This document shows, piece by piece, positions 59,239-64,000 of a DNA stretch of 64,000 bases. The stretch's first letter is position 1, and each line of letters starts with the position of its first letter. The notes beneath the pieces were generated by a model. The model was not told the origin of the DNA. It saw nothing but the letters and a program-made list of their open reading frames with translations, and made no database searches. The translations under genes and the position numbers were made by a program. Source of the DNA: Saprospiraceae bacterium (GTDB lineage Bacteria; Bacteroidota; Bacteroidia; Chitinophagales; Saprospiraceae); assembly GCA_016711125.1 (NCBI GenBank), contig JADJTQ010000002.1:620001-684000 (forward strand), in the 5' to 3' direction.

Positions 59239-62080
59239 TTGAAAAGCTTTATTGACCGCCACATAGGTCCCGATACCACACAACAGCAAGCTATGCTTGA
59301 AGTGATCGGTGAAGAATCTATCGATAGCCTCATTGAAAAGACTATACCACCCACGATTCGGTTATCCAAACCTCTTTCAATATCGTCGGCACAAACCGAA
59401 TTTGAATACCTGGAAAATCTGAAAAAGATTGCATCAAAAAACCAGGTTAACCGAAATTTTATTGGATTGGGTTATTATGGTACAATTACTCCCTCCGTCA
59501 TTTTGAGAAACCTCTTTCAGAACCCGGGCTGGTATACTCAATATACACCTTATCAGGCTGAAATAGCTCAGGGAAGACTGGAATCGCTGCTCAATTTTCA
59601 AACGATGGTTAGTGATTTGACTGGCCTGCCCATTGCCAATGCATCTTTGCTGGATGAGGGCACCGCCGCTGCCGAAGCCATGACCATGTTTCATAGCATC
59701 CGAAACAAGAAAGCAACCGACGCTGCCCATACGATCCTTGTTGATAAAAACGTACTTGCTGCCACCCAGCAGGTAATTTTGACCCGGTCAAAACCTCTGG
59801 GCATTGAAGTAAAAGTGCAGGATTGGCGTCAGTTTGAAATCAATGACGCTGTATTTGCCCTGGTTCTGCAATATCCCAATGCAGAAGGTGGTATTGAAGA
59901 TTATCGCCAATTGGTCGATCGGGCTCATGAAGGCGATGTACATACGATTGTAGCAACAGACTTGATAGCTTTAACCCTGTTGGTGCCACCCGGCGAATGG
60001 GGTGCAGATGCAGTGGTTGGCAACAGTCAGAGATTTGGTATTCCGATGGGTTTTGGGGGGCCACATGCGGCATTCTTTGCTACACACGAGCGATACAAAA
60101 GACAAATTCCCGGCCGGATTATTGGTGTCTCGGTTGATATAAGCGGAAATGTGGCTTTACGGATGGCCTTGCAAACCAGAGAACAACACATCAGAAGAGA
60201 AAAGGCTACATCCAATATTTGCACCGCTCAGGCCTTGTTGGCAAACATGGCAGCCATGTATGCTGTTTATCACGGCTCGGAAGGTCTTCTGGGCATTGCG
60301 AGTGAGATTGCAATGAAGACCCAATGTCTAAAGGATGCATTGCAATCTAAATACACTTTAAGGTATGATCAGATTTTTGATACCCTTGCAATAGAGGTTA
60401 CTTCTGACCAATGTACTGGTATCCGGCAAAAAGCTCTTGCCAAAAAGATCAACCTATGGTATGGATTAAATCACATACAATTGTCGCTTGATCAAACTAC
60501 CACCGAGCAAGACCTTAAGGATTTGGGAGAAATATTTGGTGTGAAACTTCCTGAATCAAGAAAATTAAACCTACCGGAATTTGCCCGACGTACCTCGGAA
60601 TTTTTGACTCACCCGGTGTTCCAGCGCTATCAGACGGAGACAAAAATGATGCGTTATTTGAAACGCCTTGAAAATAAAGACATCTCGCTTACCCATTCGA
60701 TGATTGCCCTGGGTTCATGTACCATGAAACTGAATGCAGCGACGCAGCTTATTCCGGTATCCTGGGATGCATTTGCAAACATACATCCATTTGCCCCTAA
60801 AGATCAGGTGGAGGGCTACCTGACGATCATTGATGAACTTGCTGCCGATCTTTGTGAGATTACCGGCTTTGCGGCCTGTTCTTTTCAGCCCAATTCTGGC
60901 GCTCAGGGTGAATATGCGGGCCTGTTGGTGATCAAGGGCTACCACGATTCACAGGGTGATCCTCTTCGTACCGTGGCATTAATTCCCTCGTCAGCTCATG
61001 GTACTAATCCTGCGAGTGCGGTCATGGCTCGAATGAAGGTTGTGATAGTAGCCTGCGATGAGCACGGCAACATTGACATCGATGATTTGAGATCAAAAGC
61101 GGAGCAAAATAAACATCATTTGGCCGCTTTGATGGTCACTTACCCCTCAACTCACGGAGTTTTTGAAGAATCCATCATTGAATTTTGTGACATTATCCAT
61201 CAATTTGGTGGCTTGGTATATATGGATGGAGCCAACATGAATGCTCAGGTAGGATTAACCAACCCTGCCCGAATTGGAGCAGATGTATGTCATCTCAATT
61301 TACATAAAACATTTGCAATACCCCATGGAGGTGGAGGGCCTGGCATGGGCCCAATCTGTGTCACCAAGGCCTTGGCGCCATACCTGCCAGGACATGTTAT
61401 TGATAATCATCAAGTTAATGGAGCGACCGGATCGGTTTCTTCAGCTCAATATGGAAGTGCAAGTATACTATTGATTTCTTATGGGTATATAAAAATGCTG
61501 GGTGCCCGTGGCATAACCGATGCCACTAAATTGGCAATTCTTAATGCGAATTACCTCAAGGCGAGGTTAAAGGATTACTATCAGATATTATATGTAGGAA
61601 AAAAAGGCTTTTCTGCCCATGAGTTTATTTTGGACCTTCGGCCTTTTAAAGTCGTTGGCATCGGAGCGGAGGATGTGGCCAAAAGATTAATTGACTTTGG
61701 ATTTCATGCACCTACTTTATCATTTCCGGTGGCCGGGACCTTGATGATTGAACCTACTGAAAGTGAAGATAAGGAAGAGTTGGACCGGTTTTGCGAGGCA
61801 CTGATCCAGATCAAAAAAAGAAATCGACGAAGTGGCAAGGGGAGAGTATCCCGCGGATAATAATGTCTTGGTCAACGCCCCTCATACCATCGCGCTCGTG
61901 TCGGCCGATAGTTGGAGTTTTCCATATAGCCGCGAGAAAGCAGCTTTTCCATTGCCTTATGTGATGGAGTTAGGTAAATGTTGGCCTCCGGTGAGACGCG
62001 TTGACAATGCTCATGGCGATCGCACCCTGATATGCACTTGTCCTTCTACCGAGTTGTATGCTGAAGATGGATCGCTATGA
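59239..62080 (+). CDS. gcvP: Glycine dehydrogenase (decarboxylating), P protein, frameshifted at 3' end
   Basis: About 946 residues, the normal length of the fused P protein. The TTG start gives MKSFIDRHIGP, the conserved N-terminus. GLGYYGTITP, TREQHIRREKATSNICTAQAL and the PLP-lysine segment LNLHKTFAIPHGGGGPGMGP are present. The frame breaks in the A7 run near 61815; removing one A gives KKEIDEVARGEYPADNNVL and SADSWSFPYSREKAAFPLPY, ending with the conserved KCWPPVRRVDN block at 62080. It decarboxylates glycine in the glycine cleavage system. An error in a homopolymer is the obvious explanation, since the gene is otherwise complete. Confidence 0.95.
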
Positions 62081-63042
62081 TCGTTGTAACGGGTGCCGCA
62101 GGATTTATCGGCAGTTGCCTCATCAGGTATCTAAATGATCACCGAATCGATTCGGTCATCGGAGTCGATGAGTTTGGTCGTCGCGACAAGTTGATGAATT
62201 TGCAAAACAAACAACTTTCGGGATTGATTCATCGCGAAGACTTCCACGGGTGGTTAGAAAACAATCATCGTAAAATTGGAGCAGTTTTTCATCTTGGTGC
62301 CCGTACGGACACTACAGAATTTGACAGTTCGGTATTTGAAAAACTGAATTTGCAGTACAGTAAAACAATCTGGATGGCCTGCGCTGAGTTTAGCATACCT
62401 CTGATTTATGCGTCAAGTGCTGCGACCTATGGTGATGGAGCACTCGGATACGATGATAATCATCAGATAGTCAAAAACTTGCACCCGCTGAACCCTTATG
62501 GAGATTCAAAAAATCTGTTTGACCTATGGGCATTAGAACAAACAAAAACTCCACCTAAATGGTATGGGCTTAAATTTTTCAATGTTTACGGCCCGAATGA
62601 GTATCATAAGGGAAGGATGGCCAGCGTAATCATGCATGCTTACCATCAGATCCTGGAAACTGGGAGAATGAGGCTCTTCCGGTCACATCGACCTGATGTT
62701 GAAGATGGACATCAAAGCCGGGATTTCATCTATGTCGAAGATATAATCCGTATATGCCTTTTTTGCCTCCAAGCCGGGCCGCCATCAGGCCTTTATAATG
62801 CCGGTACCGGAAAGGCCCGAACATTTATTGATTTAGTGAACGGAACGTTTGCTGCGATGGGTAAGAAACCTGCCATCGATTTTATAAATACTCCAATCGA
62901 CATCATCGACAAGTATCAATATTTTACCGAAGCTAATATGCATAAACTGCTCTCGGTTAACTACAACATGAAATTTACAGAGTTGGAAATTGGAGTTTCA
63001 GATTATGTAAAGAAATACCTTATCCAGAGGAACTATTACTAA
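62077..63042 (+). CDS. hldD: ADP-glyceromanno-heptose 6-epimerase
   Basis: 321 residues. Rossmann motif VTGAAGFIGS at 4-13. The SSAATYGDG segment gives the catalytic Ser/Thr, and NPYGDSKNLFD the Tyr-Lys pair. FNVYGPNEYHKGRMASV is characteristic of HldD/RfaD. The enzyme makes ADP-L-glycero-D-manno-heptose, the donor for the lipopolysaccharide inner core. Its ATG overlaps the gcvP stop by 4 bp (ATGA), so translation is coupled although the pathways are unrelated. Intact frame. Confidence 0.93.
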   Translation: MIVVTGAAGFIGSCLIRYLNDHRIDSVIGVDEFGRRDKLMNLQNKQLSGLIHREDFHGWLENNHRKIGAVFHLGARTDTTEFDSSVFEKLNLQYSKTIWMACAEFSIPLIYASSAATYGDGALGYDDNHQIVKNLHPLNPYGDSKNLFDLWALEQTKTPPKWYGLKFFNVYGPNEYHKGRMASVIMHAYHQILETGRMRLFRSHRPDVEDGHQSRDFIYVEDIIRICLFCLQAGPPSGLYNAGTGKARTFIDLVNGTFAAMGKKPAIDFINTPIDIIDKYQYFTEANMHKLLSVNYNMKFTELEIGVSDYVKKYLIQRNYY

Positions 63043-63217
63043 AGGCCGGCCTTGTACGTAGTTGTTTATTTATGCATGGAGTCTTTTTCATATATTTGAA
63101 GGGTAAACCAAACCATTGCCAAGTGCAAAATCTCCTTCATGCCAAACGAACCTTTTCTACGCTTTTGCTGGCACCTTATTTTTCTATAGATATTGCGATC
63201 GGGCGAACTAACCATCC

Positions 63218-63400
63218 ATGAGATCAATTCGAGCCATCGGCCTTGTTCTCTTTATCCTGGGTGCAGGAGTAGCTATTGTTGATTTACTTGATATGATTGA
63301 GGTCGCCAAGCGAGATAATCCTTTTTATGGTGCTTTAGCCCTTATGATTGCAGGTATCAGTCTGACCTTTTTAAGTCAAACGGGAGATAAAAATGAATAA
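63218..63400 (+). CDS. Small two-helix membrane protein
   Basis: 60 residues: helix 1 at about 6-24 (GLVLFILGAGVAIVDLL) and helix 2 at about 36-53 (FYGALALMIAGISLTFL), with a short charged loop and a KNE tail. A single small ORF with a plausible upstream region (TATATTTG near 63094). No family known to me. Bacteroidota often encode such short membrane proteins near envelope genes. Confidence 0.55.
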   Translation: MRSIRAIGLVLFILGAGVAIVDLLDMIEVAKRDNPFYGALALMIAGISLTFLSQTGDKNE

Positions 63401-63442
63401 GACTATCCATACTGGACATGGGATATAATCAACTCACAAGGA

Positions 63443-63904
63443 CTACGGCATCGGATTCATATCAGCATAGTAGATGAGCATCCACTCATTGTCCATTTTG
63501 GCAAATCTACGGGTCATGCCAATATTGGAAGTTTTCTCGATAATTTTCTCGATAACCATTTCTTGTGTAATTACCTGATATTTTTGCTCATAGCCAGTTA
63601 ACGCGGGGTCAATCGGTCGATGCCATTTCCAGCTATTCTGTTGCCATCGAAAATTATCCGGGGCAGTCAATGTGTCGGCATTGGCGGGTATTCCCTCAAG
63701 CGGAAAGGTTATATGGGCGATCTGAAATGCCGTATCCTGATGAAATTGGCGATAAAACGTTAAAAAATCGTCTGGCATCTCGTTGGCTTCCTCGGTTTCT
63801 GCGAGAGGTGCCTGTTCTTCCATTGGTGGTTCAGCCAGAGGGTTCTTACATTCGACAAAAAGAACTCCTGAAAAAATGAATAAAAGAATGAATACCTTTT
63901 TCAT
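63443..63904 (-). CDS. DUF4348-like lipoprotein
   Basis: 153 residues. Signal peptide with the cysteine in LFVECKNPL (Cys19), so probably a lipoprotein. An acidic linker (about 25-45) precedes a compact domain: FLTFYRQFHQDTAFQIAHITFPLEG, NSWKWHRPIDPAL, RRFAKMDNEWMLIYYADMN. This pattern matches the DUF4348 proteins of Bacteroidota as I know them. Function unknown. The last 96 bp of the window show nothing further. Confidence 0.7.
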   Translation of the reverse strand: MKKVFILLFIFSGVLFVECKNPLAEPPMEEQAPLAETEEANEMPDDFLTFYRQFHQDTAFQIAHITFPLEGIPANADTLTAPDNFRWQQNSWKWHRPIDPALTGYEQKYQVITQEMVIEKIIEKTSNIGMTRRFAKMDNEWMLIYYADMNPMP

Positions 63905-64000
63905 ATGTTTTCCAATGCGTATACCAATACGATGTTGTTTCTTATCTCAAATCGAATTTCAAATTCCTTTCGGTCCTCTCTCGTCAAAAATCCCCGGGTC

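Overview
This window looks like a chromosomal segment of a Bacteroidota bacterium, probably of the Saprospiraceae or a close relative. The sequence-based reasons are gliding/T9SS-type C-terminal sorting domains, LytS/LytTR and Reg_prop two-component proteins, lipoproteins with Bacteroidota-like lipoboxes, a TTG-N19-TAnnTTTG promoter, weak Shine-Dalgarno sequences, and an odhB/gcvP/prfA/thiL/hldD gene set typical of this phylum. The taxonomy is inference. No rRNA, tRNA or CRISPR array was seen.

Layout. 1-1600: decayed accessory DNA (C-terminal piece of an RHS protein, a following lipoprotein, a 40-nt hairpin, a serine-recombinase remnant). 1611-5878: a putative DNA-damage module, with a self-cleaving LexA-like XRE/S24 repressor and a degenerate GxxExxY protein divergent from a short DnaE polymerase, and two identical 11-bp inverted repeats between them. 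5935-8424: YfhO-like membrane protein. 8512-11123: ligase-associated exonuclease and ATP-dependent DNA ligase. 14006-21441: a complete coxMSLGDEF cluster for aerobic Mo-Cu CO dehydrogenase, form I by its AYRCSFR loop. 22202-24346: ECF sigma factor, small anti-sigma-like protein and RF1. 24834-33091: signalling and envelope genes, including two paralogous membrane histidine kinases with complementary lesions plus a LytTR regulator. 33361-45074: cytochrome c, serine hydrolase, 2-oxoglutarate dehydrogenase E2, beta-helix protein, aldo/keto reductase, ThiL and an SDR/FAH-hydrolase pair. 45266-48612: aspartate kinase, DinB protein, divergent ACT-like protein, SDR. 48661-63904: dipeptidyl peptidase IV, a CHAT protein without its catalytic residues, two glycosyltransferases, a T9SS adhesin, glycine dehydrogenase, heptose epimerase and small envelope proteins.

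At least fifteen genes, including gcvP and odhB, are broken by single-base indels, mostly in short homopolymers. Two more carry one in-frame stop. The reading frame resumes with conserved sequence in each case, so most breaks are probably sequencing or consensus errors. I therefore annotate composite genes and name the break. Intergenic spaces hold several families of degenerate word repeats.

How genes work together: CoxMSL would oxidise CO to CO2 and feed electrons to respiration, with CoxG/D/E/F serving maturation and membrane attachment. The paired kinases probably act as one heteromeric sensor for the LytTR regulator. The repressor likely controls both itself and the divergent polymerase.
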